Source: Verrucomicrobiota bacterium | GTDB lineage: Bacteria; Verrucomicrobiota; Verrucomicrobiia; Chthoniobacterales; Terrimicrobiaceae | Length of the DNA stretch: 64,000 bases | Assembly: GCA_017305195.1 (NCBI GenBank) | Contig: JAFKMU010000056.1 | Coordinates: 1-64,000, forward strand | Direction: 5' to 3' | In this document: positions 8,400-16,303 of the stretch, piece after piece | Layout: every line of letters begins with the position of its first letter | How positions within the stretch are numbered: position 1 is the stretch's first letter | The notes under the pieces: generated by a model | What the model was told of the DNA's origin: nothing | The model's database searches: none | The model's input: only the letters and a program-made list of their open reading frames with translations | Program-made: the position numbers and the translations under genes

Positions 8400-9440
8400 A
8401 TGTCCTCACTCGCGGAAATCGCCCGGATATGCGGTGTATCGATCGGAGCCACGTCGAAGGCCCTCAGCGGCAAGGCGGGGGTCTCGGAGACGACCCGGCA
8501 ACGCATCCTGAGCGTGGCCGCCCAGCACCACTACCGGCCAAACCGCCTCGTGCATGCCATTCAACAAGGCCGGAGCATGACGGTCGGCCTCACCTGTAAT
8601 GACTTCCGTGACGATTTCTCCGGCCGCATCGTGGAGGGCATGCTGGAGGTGCTTTACGGGGCCGCCTACGACACGATCGTCATCAGTTGGGATCTCTGCG
8701 TGCATGAGGGCGAGAAGGTGCTCCGGACCTTCACCGAGCGGCGGGTCGATGGCTTGCTCATGTTCCCCCCGGGAGACCAGCCGACCCCGGCGTATCTCCA
8801 GGAATTGCGAACCTTTCACCGCCCGATCGTCGTGGTGGACCAGACCTTTGCCGGAGTCGAGGAATACGCCTTCGTCGGCAGTCAGGACTACGAGGGAGGT
8901 ATCCTCGCCACAGAGCACCTCATCGAACTCGGCCATCGCCGCATCGCCAACATTTTCCATCGAAAGATCAGCACCGGCCGCGCCCGGGTGGAAGGATTCC
9001 GGCACGCGATGGAACGCCATGGGCTGCCGATTCATGAGGCGTGGATGCGCGACATCCAAAACTATGGTTCCGAGGAAATCTACCGCCACGCCAGGGAACT
9101 CCTCACCATGGACGAGGCTCCGACGGCGATCGTGTGTTTCAACGACTGGGTGGCCATGGACGTGCTCGCCGCCACTCAGGATTGCGGGCGCCGCGTTCCG
9201 GAGGACGTCTCAGTCGTCGGCTTCGGAGACCTGCGCATTGCCTCCGCGATTCGCCCGCGACTGACAACCATCGCCCAGGATCCCATCGGCATCGGACGCC
9301 ATGCCGTGAGTCACCTGCTCACCCAGTTGCGAGCGGTCAACAAGCAGGAGGAACTCCGCGATACTCCGCCCCCTCCGGTTTGCGACCGGCTGCCGGTCCG
9401 CCTCGTTCCGCGCGATTCCACATCCCCGGCATCCCGATAG
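8400..9440 (+). CDS. LacI-family transcriptional regulator
   Basis: The 346-residue product starts with a LacI-type helix-turn-helix (SLAEIARICGVSIGATSKALSG, residues 3-24), followed by VSETTRQRIL and a hinge ending YRPNRL...AIQQGRS (45-60). The rest is a periplasmic-binding-protein-like sensor, with VGFGDLRIASAIRPRLTTIAQDP typical of the C-terminal part. Such proteins bind palindromic operators and release them on sugar binding. The recognition helix reads SIGATSKALS where most LacI proteins have SxATVSRxLN, which may fit the unusual A/T-rich operator. It diverges from the PEP-CTERM/glycosidase series and sits near three copies of the AGAGAAAGTACTTTCTCT-type site. The effector is unknown. 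Confidence 0.9.
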   Translation: MSSLAEIARICGVSIGATSKALSGKAGVSETTRQRILSVAAQHHYRPNRLVHAIQQGRSMTVGLTCNDFRDDFSGRIVEGMLEVLYGAAYDTIVISWDLCVHEGEKVLRTFTERRVDGLLMFPPGDQPTPAYLQELRTFHRPIVVVDQTFAGVEEYAFVGSQDYEGGILATEHLIELGHRRIANIFHRKISTGRARVEGFRHAMERHGLPIHEAWMRDIQNYGSEEIYRHARELLTMDEAPTAIVCFNDWVAMDVLAATQDCGRRVPEDVSVVGFGDLRIASAIRPRLTTIAQDPIGIGRHAVSHLLTQLRAVNKQEELRDTPPPPVCDRLPVRLVPRDSTSPASR

Positions 9441-9498
9441 GCCCCCTTACCCAGGTCCGGAGGCGGGCGCTGCGACCTGCCGACGCGTCTGCTGCCGA

Positions 9499-10746
9499 CT
9501 ATCTGCCTGCCGCTTTCCTGGGAGCGCGGACGACGGTTTCGCTGGCGGACAAGGCGGCTTTTCCGAAGCGTCTCCGGTACGTCATCGGTGACATGCCCTC
9601 CACGCGGCGGAAGACACGCCCCATCCGATCCTCGTTGGGGAATCCCGCCGCCGTGGCGATGTCCCGGGCTTTTTGGCGCGACTCGGCGAGGAGCTTCTTG
9701 GCCGCCTCCAGCCTTTTGTGCTGGATCTCGTCGGCGATGGTTCTTCCGACATGCTGGAGGAAGGCCTCGTGCAGCCAGCGATAGGAAATCGGCACGATCG
9801 CCGCGGCGGTCTTGGCGTTGATTCGCCGGGCGTAGTTTTGCCAGATGTAGCGGAGCACGGTCGCGACGTGCGGGTGCGCGATGGCGAGGATGTCTGTGCT
9901 TTGGCGGGTCACGATGCCGACCGGCGGGACGCGTGCGATCCTCCGGGAGAGAGCCTCCTTTTTGAGCTGCTGATCCAGCAGCGAGGCCGCCCGGTAACCG
10001 AGGAGTTCCTGGTTGATGTCAATACTCGACAGCGGGACAGGGGAAAACTCGCAGCGCAGCTCGTCGTTGTCCGTGCCGAGCACGGCGACCTGCTCGGGCA
10101 CCATGATTCCCTGCTCGCGGCAGGCGTAGAGTACGTCGATTGCGGCATCATCAAACTCGCCGAAGAGCGCGACCGGCTTGGGCAGCCGGTCGATCTCGGC
10201 CGCCAGCCACGTGAGCAGCCGCCGCTCGTCATGTTCGCTGGCGGGGTAGTGCTGCGAGTACCGGGTTTGCTTCGGCATGGCGCTGGCTTTGGGCCAGTCG
10301 AGGATGAAACACTGTCCGCCAGCCCGTCGGGCCGTCTCGGCAAAGGCCCGGCAGCGATCGCGGCCCGTGAGGGCGTTGGATTTGAGAAAGAAGGCATAGT
10401 TTTCAAACCCGCGCTTTTTGAAATAGCCCGCGGCGAGTTTGCCAATGGCCCGGTCGTCGGGAATGACGGCGGGTCGGTTGAGGATGCGGCTTCCGATATT
10501 GACCAAAGGCAGAGTGGTTCGTTCCACCATCTCGTGCAGGTCGGAGCCCCAGTGCAGGCAGCAGATGATGCCATCCCCGCGCCAGTCTTTGGGCACGAGT
10601 CCGTGGCGGGTCATGCTGGAGTCGAGGACCCAGCCGGCCTCTCTGGCATACCGCGCGATGCCGCGGTGAACGGCCAGGGAATACCAGTTGAGCGCGACCA
10701 GAATGACCGGGCGGTGAGGGGAGAGAGGGCGGGCTGCGCCATTCAT
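9499..10746 (-). CDS. XylR-type regulator: LacI-like sensor plus AraC DNA-binding domain
   Basis: The 415-residue product has no N-terminal LacI helix-turn-helix. It opens directly with a type I periplasmic-binding fold (VILVALNWYSLAVHRGIARYA, residues 14-34; VAVLGTDNDELRCEFSPVPLSSID near 230-255) and ends with a double AraC-type helix-turn-helix (about 305-400, including ARDIATAAGFPNEDRMGRVFRR). This is the architecture of E. coli XylR (392 residues), which activates sugar genes when its ligand is bound. It diverges from a GPH transporter and a GH130 phosphorylase, so it most likely senses a mannose-containing disaccharide or its breakdown product. An inverted repeat of GAAAAGTGC lies between the divergent genes. 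Confidence 0.85.
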   Translation of the reverse strand: MNGAARPLSPHRPVILVALNWYSLAVHRGIARYAREAGWVLDSSMTRHGLVPKDWRGDGIICCLHWGSDLHEMVERTTLPLVNIGSRILNRPAVIPDDRAIGKLAAGYFKKRGFENYAFFLKSNALTGRDRCRAFAETARRAGGQCFILDWPKASAMPKQTRYSQHYPASEHDERRLLTWLAAEIDRLPKPVALFGEFDDAAIDVLYACREQGIMVPEQVAVLGTDNDELRCEFSPVPLSSIDINQELLGYRAASLLDQQLKKEALSRRIARVPPVGIVTRQSTDILAIAHPHVATVLRYIWQNYARRINAKTAAAIVPISYRWLHEAFLQHVGRTIADEIQHKRLEAAKKLLAESRQKARDIATAAGFPNEDRMGRVFRRVEGMSPMTYRRRFGKAALSASETVVRAPRKAAGR

Positions 10747-10777
10747 GGGTGAATACCGTTAGTTCATTTTTCGACGA

Positions 10778-10816
10778 GAAAAGTGCAAGAAAATGCGGTT
10801 GAAAACAGCACTTTTC
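10778..10816. promoter_or_regulatory. Inverted repeat in the divergent XylR-type/GPH promoter region
   Basis: GAAAAGTGC at 10778-10786 is repeated inverted as GCACTTTTC at 10808-10816, with 21 bp between them. The spacing suits a dimeric AraC-type activator binding two half-sites. It lies 32 bp before the XylR-type start (10746) and about 105 bp before the likely transporter start. Assignment to the adjacent regulator is inference. Confidence 0.45.
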
Positions 10817-10921
10817 GCAGGAATCCTCCCGGCATCTTGCGCCCTCTCCTCAAAACTTCCTCCCGTGATGTCCCGTCCTGCGCATCGGAAAAGGACGAGG
10901 CCCTTTGGACAGTTTCCGCCG

Positions 10922-12358
10922 ATGAACGCGCAGATTGAAAGGCCCTCCATCCCGGTCTCTGACCGCATCCCTTTGCCGCAAAAGGCGGCCTTCAGCCTGG
11001 GGCTCTGGGCAGACTATCTCTGCACGAGTCTGATGCTGAGCACCCTGTGGATGCCGTATTTCAACATCGGGCTGGGCATCGATCCGGCGAAGCTCGGCGT
11101 CGTCCTCATGATCCTGCAGGCTTGGAATGCCGTGCTCGATCCTGTCATGGGCAATCTCTCGGACAATACCCGCACGCGGTGGGGCCGGCGGCGGCCGTTT
11201 CTCGCTGTGGGATCATTTCTCACTGCGATGGTTTTTCCGTGGTTGTGGCGGCCGCCTGTATCGCTGGGCGAGACCGGCACGCTCGTCTATCTCGTCGTGG
11301 TGGGCATGGTTTTCTACACGTGCTTTTCCTGCTGGGCGATGCCGTACTATGGGCTCCAGCTGGAGCTCACCCCCAACTATGACGAGCGCACCCGCCTCTC
11401 CGCCTGGATGACCTTCTTTGGCAAAATGTGCGGCCTCGTCGGGAGCTGGGCGATGGCGTTTATCTCCGGGCCGCTTTTTGCTCATCCCGAGACGGGCAAG
11501 CCGGATCTCGTGCACGGCATGAAGGTGAGCAGCTGGTTCATTGCTGGCATCATTCTCGTTTTCGGTCTCATGCCGGCGCTCTTTGTCCGCGAGCGGTATT
11601 ATCAGGCCGAGACCCGCACGCAGGCGCGCGATCCTTTCTGGCAGAGCATCCGCGAGTCGTTCCGGTGCAGGCCGCTCTGGCTCCTCATCGGAATGTCGTT
11701 CTTTCTGGTGGTGGGGAGTTCCTCGGTCAGCGCTCTCGGCCAGTATGTGAATATCTACTATGTCTGCCACGGCGACATCGCGATGGCTTCGATCATTGGC
11801 GGCTGGAAGGGCAGCGTGATCGTGGTGACGGGCATCCTGTGCATCCCATTCTACACCTGGCTGGGCGAGCGTCTCGACAAGAAGCAGGTGGTCGGCATCA
11901 TGCTGCTCGTCAGCCTGGCCGGGCATCTTTCCAATATCGTGGTGATGAATCCCCATCATCCCTACCTCCAGGTCATCCCGGGTATCTTTGAATCCGCCGC
12001 CATCTCTGCGATCTGGCTTTTCGTCCCATCCATGAAGGCCGATATCGCCGACTACGATGAACTCCAGACCCATCGTCGACGCGAGGGCGCGCTCAATGCG
12101 TTTTACTCCTGGTTCATCAAGGCCGCGCTCACCTGCTCGATGGGGATCGGCGGCCTCGTGCTTTCCCTCTCGGGCTTTGATGTCAAACGCGCCAGCGAGC
12201 AGCCTCCCGAGGTGCTGCACTCCATGCTGCTGCTTTATGTCGGGCTGCCCGTCCTCATCTGGGGCGCGGGGCTGCTCTTTGTGTGGCGCTATCCGCTGGA
12301 TCGTCTCCAGTTGGGCGTGATCCGGCAGCAGTTGGAGGCCCGCCGCGGCGCGATGTAG
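10922..12358 (+). CDS. GPH-family sugar:cation symporter (MFS superfamily)
   Basis: The 478-residue product has about 12 hydrophobic segments and N-terminal signatures of the glycoside-pentoside-hexuronide family (MelB/XynB-like): [15 protein letters not shown], then [29 protein letters not shown], with the conserved Asp and Arg residues of the cytoplasmic loop. Such carriers import disaccharides or glycosides with sodium or protons. The frame is open from 10793, but the first 43 residues look unlike a transporter; ATG 10922 begins just before the family's first helix. Fourteen bases separate it from the GH130 phosphorylase, implying one operon that imports and phosphorolyses a mannoside. No clear ribosome site decides between 10868 and 10922. 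Confidence 0.85.
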   Translation: MNAQIERPSIPVSDRIPLPQKAAFSLGLWADYLCTSLMLSTLWMPYFNIGLGIDPAKLGVVLMILQAWNAVLDPVMGNLSDNTRTRWGRRRPFLAVGSFLTAMVFPWLWRPPVSLGETGTLVYLVVVGMVFYTCFSCWAMPYYGLQLELTPNYDERTRLSAWMTFFGKMCGLVGSWAMAFISGPLFAHPETGKPDLVHGMKVSSWFIAGIILVFGLMPALFVRERYYQAETRTQARDPFWQSIRESFRCRPLWLLIGMSFFLVVGSSSVSALGQYVNIYYVCHGDIAMASIIGGWKGSVIVVTGILCIPFYTWLGERLDKKQVVGIMLLVSLAGHLSNIVVMNPHHPYLQVIPGIFESAAISAIWLFVPSMKADIADYDELQTHRRREGALNAFYSWFIKAALTCSMGIGGLVLSLSGFDVKRASEQPPEVLHSMLLLYVGLPVLIWGAGLLFVWRYPLDRLQLGVIRQQLEARRGAM

Positions 12359-12372
12359 CCGATTCCTTTCCT

Positions 12373-13581
12373 ATGAAAAAGACCCAGTTCACCTCCCAGC
12401 TTGCCAAGCTCCAACGCAGGCACGCCGCCCTCCTCGCCCGCCGGAATCCCGTCGATCCCTCATGGTACAACGGCGTCTATAGTCGATACGCGCATCCCGT
12501 TCTCACCGCCGACCACGTGCCTCTCGATTGGAGGTACGATCTGAACCCGGAGACCAACCCCTTTTGCCAGGAGCGTCTCGGGATCAATGCGGCCTTCAAC
12601 GCCGGGGCCATCGAGTGGAAGGGCCGGGTGCTGCTCTGCGTTCGCGTCGAGGGATGGGATCGCAAGAGTTTCTTCGCCATGGCGGAGTCGAAAAACGGCA
12701 TCGACGGATTCCGCTTCTGGGATGAGCCGTGCGTGATTCCCGAGACCGACAAGCCGGATACCAATGTCTATGACATGCGCCTCGTCGAGCATGAGGATGG
12801 CTGGATCTACGGCCTTTTCTGCACCGAGCGGCGAGACCCCAAAGCCACGCCTGCCGATCAATCCAGCGCCATCGCGCAGTGCGGCCTCGTGCGCACACGC
12901 AACTTCAAGGACTGGGAGCGTCTTCCCGACCTCGTCACCCCGTCCGCGCAACAGCGCAATGTGGTCCTGCATCCGGAGTTCGTGCGCGGCCAGTATGCGC
13001 TCTACACGCGACCGCAGGATTCCTTTATCGATGCGGGATCTGGCGGCGGCATCGGCTGGGCGCTCTGCCGCTCCCTCGAAAAACCCCGCACGGGCAAGGA
13101 GGAAATCATCGACCCCCGGGTGTATCACACCATTAGCGAACTGAAGAACGGCCAGGGTCCCGCGCCCATCAAGACGCCGGAGGGCTGGCTGCACCTCGCC
13201 CATGGCGTGCGCAACACCGCCGCCGGACTCCGCTATGTGCTGTATCTCTTCCTCACAGATTTGACTGATCCTCGCAAGATCATCGCCCGCCCGCAGGGCT
13301 ACTTCATCGCTCCGGTCGGTGAGGAACGCATCGGGGATGTCTCCAATGTCGTCTTCAGCAACGGTTGGGTCGCGCGCAAGGATGGCACGGTGCTGATTTA
13401 TTACGCCTCCTCCGATACGCGCCTCCATGTCGCGAGCACGACGATTCCTCGGCTCCTCGACTATGTGAAGAATACCCCCGCCGACGGGCTGCGGTCCGCC
13501 GCCAGCGTGCAACAGCGCATCGCGCTCATCCGGGCCAATCGCCGCCTCGGCGGCGCAAAGTCTCGTCGCAACGTTGCCTGA
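12373..13581 (+). CDS. GH130 phosphorylase, probably beta-1,4-mannosylglucose or mannooligosaccharide phosphorylase
   Basis: The 402-residue product is a five-bladed propeller of GH130. [23 protein letters not shown] (72-94) and [14 protein letters not shown] (131-144) are family landmarks; Asp134 matches the proton-donor Asp of characterised mannosylglucose phosphorylases. [32 protein letters not shown] carries the phosphate-binding Arg/His region. These enzymes split beta-1,4-mannosyl-glucose or mannooligosaccharides with phosphate, giving mannose 1-phosphate in the cytoplasm; no signal peptide is present, as expected. Length matches subfamily 1 enzymes (about 390-400). It shares an operon with the GPH symporter. 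Subfamily assignment is from memory of motifs, so the exact substrate is tentative. Confidence 0.85.
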   Translation: MKKTQFTSQLAKLQRRHAALLARRNPVDPSWYNGVYSRYAHPVLTADHVPLDWRYDLNPETNPFCQERLGINAAFNAGAIEWKGRVLLCVRVEGWDRKSFFAMAESKNGIDGFRFWDEPCVIPETDKPDTNVYDMRLVEHEDGWIYGLFCTERRDPKATPADQSSAIAQCGLVRTRNFKDWERLPDLVTPSAQQRNVVLHPEFVRGQYALYTRPQDSFIDAGSGGGIGWALCRSLEKPRTGKEEIIDPRVYHTISELKNGQGPAPIKTPEGWLHLAHGVRNTAAGLRYVLYLFLTDLTDPRKIIARPQGYFIAPVGEERIGDVSNVVFSNGWVARKDGTVLIYYASSDTRLHVASTTIPRLLDYVKNTPADGLRSAASVQQRIALIRANRRLGGAKSRRNVA

Positions 13582-13636
13582 TCGCTGATTCTTTAGGTAC
13601 TCTTCCTCTGGCGGGAAAAAAATCGCTGCCTGCCAA

Positions 13637-13688
13637 GGCGGGCTGGCTGGTGCGGGCAGAACCGCATCCGGCCAGCCCGCCTTTCTTT
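13637..13688 (+). terminator. Rho-independent terminator after the GH130 gene
   Basis: A perfect 11-bp stem, GGCGGGCTGGC at 13637-13647 and GCCAGCCCGCC at 13671-13681, is followed by TTTCTTTT. It lies 55 bp after the GH130 stop and separates the sugar operon from the pseudopilin cassette. Confidence 0.8.
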
Positions 13689-13718
13689 TGCCTGCGTGCG
13701 GCCGCAGGTGGAAAGGGG

Positions 13719-13736
13719 ATTTTGTTTGAACAAAAT
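13719..13736. promoter_or_regulatory. Palindromic operator (TTTGTTT-AACAAA family) upstream of the Verru_Chthon cassette
   Basis: ATTTTGTTTGAACAAAAT has perfect 8-bp arms around a TG centre. It is about 300 bp upstream of the cassette. The same motif class occurs at 13935, 24766, 26763, 33474 and 42621, and two of those flank the three-domain regulator gene at 24816-26693. Confidence 0.6.
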
Positions 13737-13934
13737 ATTGAAATACCCGTTTCACCCGCCTGCGGTTTCTTTACTTTGTCATTACCTGTTTTAATTTTGA
13801 CCCAGGTCGGACGTGTTTCTTAGCAAGGCGTCACCCGGGTCGTCGCAGGTTTGCGGCAAAAAGACGCGGGAGCCCTGCCGGGAGGTGCGATCCGATGACA
13901 TGACTCCCCCATGAATTGTACGGTAGCGTCCTGA

Positions 13935-13950
13935 AATTATTTAAACAATT
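13935..13950. promoter_or_regulatory. Near-palindrome of the same operator family, closer to the cassette
   Basis: AATTATTTAAACAATT differs by one base from the perfect palindrome AATTGTTTAAACAATT. It lies 82 bp upstream of cassette protein D, a normal promoter distance. The rest of 13582-14031 contains only the terminator, the first operator and A/T-rich, promoter-like sequence. Confidence 0.5.
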
Positions 13951-14031
13951 CGACGAAAAATCCGAACACGGTTCCAGCATCCTCTGGTGTTTGAAGAAAT
14001 TACCTAGGATATTTCCACCCAGCCCTCCCCC

Positions 14032-14736
14032 ATGCATTCCCCGTTGCTTCCAGATATGGCTTGGTCTCGGTCTACAGCCGGATCTCATGAGAAATCGCAC
14101 AAGTCGCGGCGTGGCGAGATATTCCTCTCACCGCGCGGCGCATCGGCAGGTTTTTCCCTGTTGGAACTGCTCGCCGTTATTGCTGTGTTTGGCATCATAG
14201 CGTCGTTTACCATGCCGGCGGTCTCGTCGGTCATGAGAGCCTCCGATCTGCGCACTGGCTCACAGATCTTGAGCGAGCAACTGGGCCTCGCCCGGCAGAT
14301 GGCTATTTCAAAAAACCGCAGCGTCGAGGTGCGTATCTATCAATATGCCGTTCCGCCGGAGACCGGGAGCGGAAAGTTTCGCGCGATCCAGACTTTTGAG
14401 ATCCTCGACTCCGGCGTAGCCCAGCCTCTTGGCCGGGTCTGCCGGTTGCCCTCTTCCGTCCTGATCGACTCGGGTTCGACCCTGTCGTCGATCATCAAGA
14501 CTCCGAGCAGCGGCGCCGATGTCGGCTATTCGCTCCCGGAGGTTGGGAAATCCTATCAGTGTGTAAAGTTTCGGTTCCTGCCCGATGGCTCGACCGATCT
14601 CTCCACGGCCAACTCCTCGTGGTTTCTGACCCTGCATCATGCCTCCGAAGGGGACAGTCTCTCCAAGGCTCCCGCGGATTACTCAACCGTTCAAATCGAT
14701 CCGGCAAATGGGCGGACACGCATCTATCACCCTTAG
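14032..14736 (+). CDS. Verru_Chthon cassette protein D (GspH-like pseudopilin)
   Basis: The 234-residue product has a long leader and then SAG-FSLLELLAVIAVFG: cleavage expected after Gly40, Glu at mature +5, followed by one hydrophobic helix. The soluble part is beta-rich with GspH-like spacing (QLGLARQMAISKNRSVEVRIY near 85-104, a typical GspH/FimT helix and first strand). Protein D is the first of four cassette genes (D-B-C-A) described as a set in Verrucomicrobium and Chthoniobacter genomes; their function is unknown. By analogy it would be a minor pseudopilin in the inner membrane. ATG 14032 is taken as the start; ATG 14056 in frame is also possible. It overlaps or abuts protein B, so translation is probably coupled. 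Confidence 0.85.
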   Translation: MHSPLLPDMAWSRSTAGSHEKSHKSRRGEIFLSPRGASAGFSLLELLAVIAVFGIIASFTMPAVSSVMRASDLRTGSQILSEQLGLARQMAISKNRSVEVRIYQYAVPPETGSGKFRAIQTFEILDSGVAQPLGRVCRLPSSVLIDSGSTLSSIIKTPSSGADVGYSLPEVGKSYQCVKFRFLPDGSTDLSTANSSWFLTLHHASEGDSLSKAPADYSTVQIDPANGRTRIYHP

Positions 14737-14752
14737 GCATCGTCGTGGCGCC

Positions 14753-15238
14753 ATGGCCCGCCGGGCGTTCAGCCTGGTGGAGGTCACTATCGCCATCGGC
14801 ATCGTGGCTTTTGCCTTCGTCGCGCTCGTGGGCGTGCTCCCGGTCGGGCTGCAGACGTTTCGCCGGGCGATCGACGCCTCGATCAGCGCGCAGATCACCC
14901 AGCGCATCATTAATGATATCCAGCAGACGGATTTTGATGTCCTGGTGGACGGGCATACCGAGCCGTTCCTTGTCTCGCCCCGCTATTTTGACGATCAGGG
15001 CTCGGAGGTTAAGGCTCCTGCCACGGCAGTCTATCACGTGAAGACCTGGGTCAAGCCTGCGACCGACCTGCCGGGCGGCTCGGCCACGGCGAGCAATGGC
15101 AAGCTCGCGACCGTGACCATCCAGATCGTCAACAACCCCGGCAACCGTACGCTGACCACCGACGCCTCCACCGGGATGTGGAATGATCGCTCGGTGGCCA
15201 TGGTGACCTCCGAGGCTTTTGTCGCTAAAAATCGATGA
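14753..15238 (+). CDS. Verru_Chthon cassette protein B (GspI-like pseudopilin)
   Basis: From ATG 14753 the 161-residue product begins MARRA-FSLVEVTIAIGIVAFAF, a compact prepilin leader with Glu at mature +5; the VEVTIAIGIV form resembles GspI (xLLEVLVALAI). A helix with QITQRIINDIQQTDFDVL follows, then a beta-rich end. The frame is open from 14639, with another ATG at 14708 that would overlap protein D by 29 bp; 14753 gives the most normal leader and lies 16 bp after the D stop. Its stop overlaps the start of protein C (ATGA). Together with D, C and A it forms one transcription unit. Confidence 0.8.
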   Translation: MARRAFSLVEVTIAIGIVAFAFVALVGVLPVGLQTFRRAIDASISAQITQRIINDIQQTDFDVLVDGHTEPFLVSPRYFDDQGSEVKAPATAVYHVKTWVKPATDLPGGSATASNGKLATVTIQIVNNPGNRTLTTDASTGMWNDRSVAMVTSEAFVAKNR

Positions 15239-16296
15239 GCGCCTTGTTTGCAGCCGGTTCGTATTCCCGGCGATCGCGCGGCTTTACCTTGATCGAACTG
15301 CTCGTCTCCGTCGCGATCCTCGCCCTGCTTCTCCTCATCATCGCCTCCATCATCGATGCGACCCGCCGGACCTGGGGTTATGCGAGCGGCCGCATCGAGG
15401 AGTTTCGCGGGGCGCGCGAGGCCTTTGAGTCCATCACCAGCAAGCTAAGCCAGGCCACGCTCAATCCCTATTGGGACTACGACAATCCCAATGATCCCAA
15501 ATCCTACTCCCGGCAGTCCGAGCTCAGGTTCCGGAGCGGCCCGGCCTCGGCCTTGCTTTCCGACTCGACCGCGAGGACGCACGGAGTCTTCTTCACCGCT
15601 CCCCTGGGCTACGTTAACAATACCAACTACGCTGATCTCGGGACGCTTATGAATACGTGCGGATTCTTCCTCGAGTTCGGCAGCGACAAGGACTGGAGGC
15701 CCGATTTTGTCAACCAGGGAGGCAATGCGCCCCGCGAGCGGTATCGCTCCCGTCTGATGGAGGTTGTCGGTCCAGCCGAGTCTTTCTCCCTCTATGACGA
15801 GGCGCAAAAAGCTGGCGGCAACGCGGGCTACAAGGACGCTTCCTGGTTCCTGTCCGCGGTCAATGGCACCGCCCCCTACACGGCGTCGACCCGGCCCGTC
15901 CGGGTGCTCGCGGAGAATATCGTGGCGCTCATCCTCCTGCCCAAGCTCTCCAGCCAGGAGGACCCGACCGGAATCAAGCTGGCTCCGACCTATGAGTACG
16001 ACTCCACCGACGCGAAGTCCGACCCGACGATCAATCCCAAGAACCAGCTCCCCCCCGTGGTCCAGGTGACCATGGTGGCGGTCGATGAGACGTCGTTTAT
16101 CCGTCTCCAAAACGGGGATTCTCCGCCCGACATGGCCCCCATCTATGCCGGTTGCGAGTTCACGGATGCCTCCAGATATGAACTGGATCTCCAGAAACTC
16201 GAAAGCAATCTGAAATCACTCAACCTCAGCTACCGGATCTTCACCATGAATGTCGCGCTCAAGGCGGCCAAGTGGAGCCGGGAACAAAAGAACTGA
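15235..16296 (+). CDS. Verru_Chthon cassette protein C (GspJ-like pseudopilin)
   Basis: The 353-residue product has the leader MSALFAAGSYSRRSRG, cleavage after Gly16, then FTLIELLVSVAILALLLLI with Glu at mature +5. This matches GspJ-type N-termini. The soluble region is larger than in standard GspJ (about 190-200 residues) and contains ARTHGVFFTAPLGYVN and a conserved-looking VRVLAENIVALILLPKL. The start ATG overlaps the protein B stop by 4 bp, a tight coupling sign. The protein A start follows the stop after 7 bp. Function unknown; a place in a pseudopilus tip is inferred from order and N-terminus. Confidence 0.85.
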   Translation: MSALFAAGSYSRRSRGFTLIELLVSVAILALLLLIIASIIDATRRTWGYASGRIEEFRGAREAFESITSKLSQATLNPYWDYDNPNDPKSYSRQSELRFRSGPASALLSDSTARTHGVFFTAPLGYVNNTNYADLGTLMNTCGFFLEFGSDKDWRPDFVNQGGNAPRERYRSRLMEVVGPAESFSLYDEAQKAGGNAGYKDASWFLSAVNGTAPYTASTRPVRVLAENIVALILLPKLSSQEDPTGIKLAPTYEYDSTDAKSDPTINPKNQLPPVVQVTMVAVDETSFIRLQNGDSPPDMAPIYAGCEFTDASRYELDLQKLESNLKSLNLSYRIFTMNVALKAAKWSREQKN

Positions 16297-16303
16297 CTCT
16301 GAA

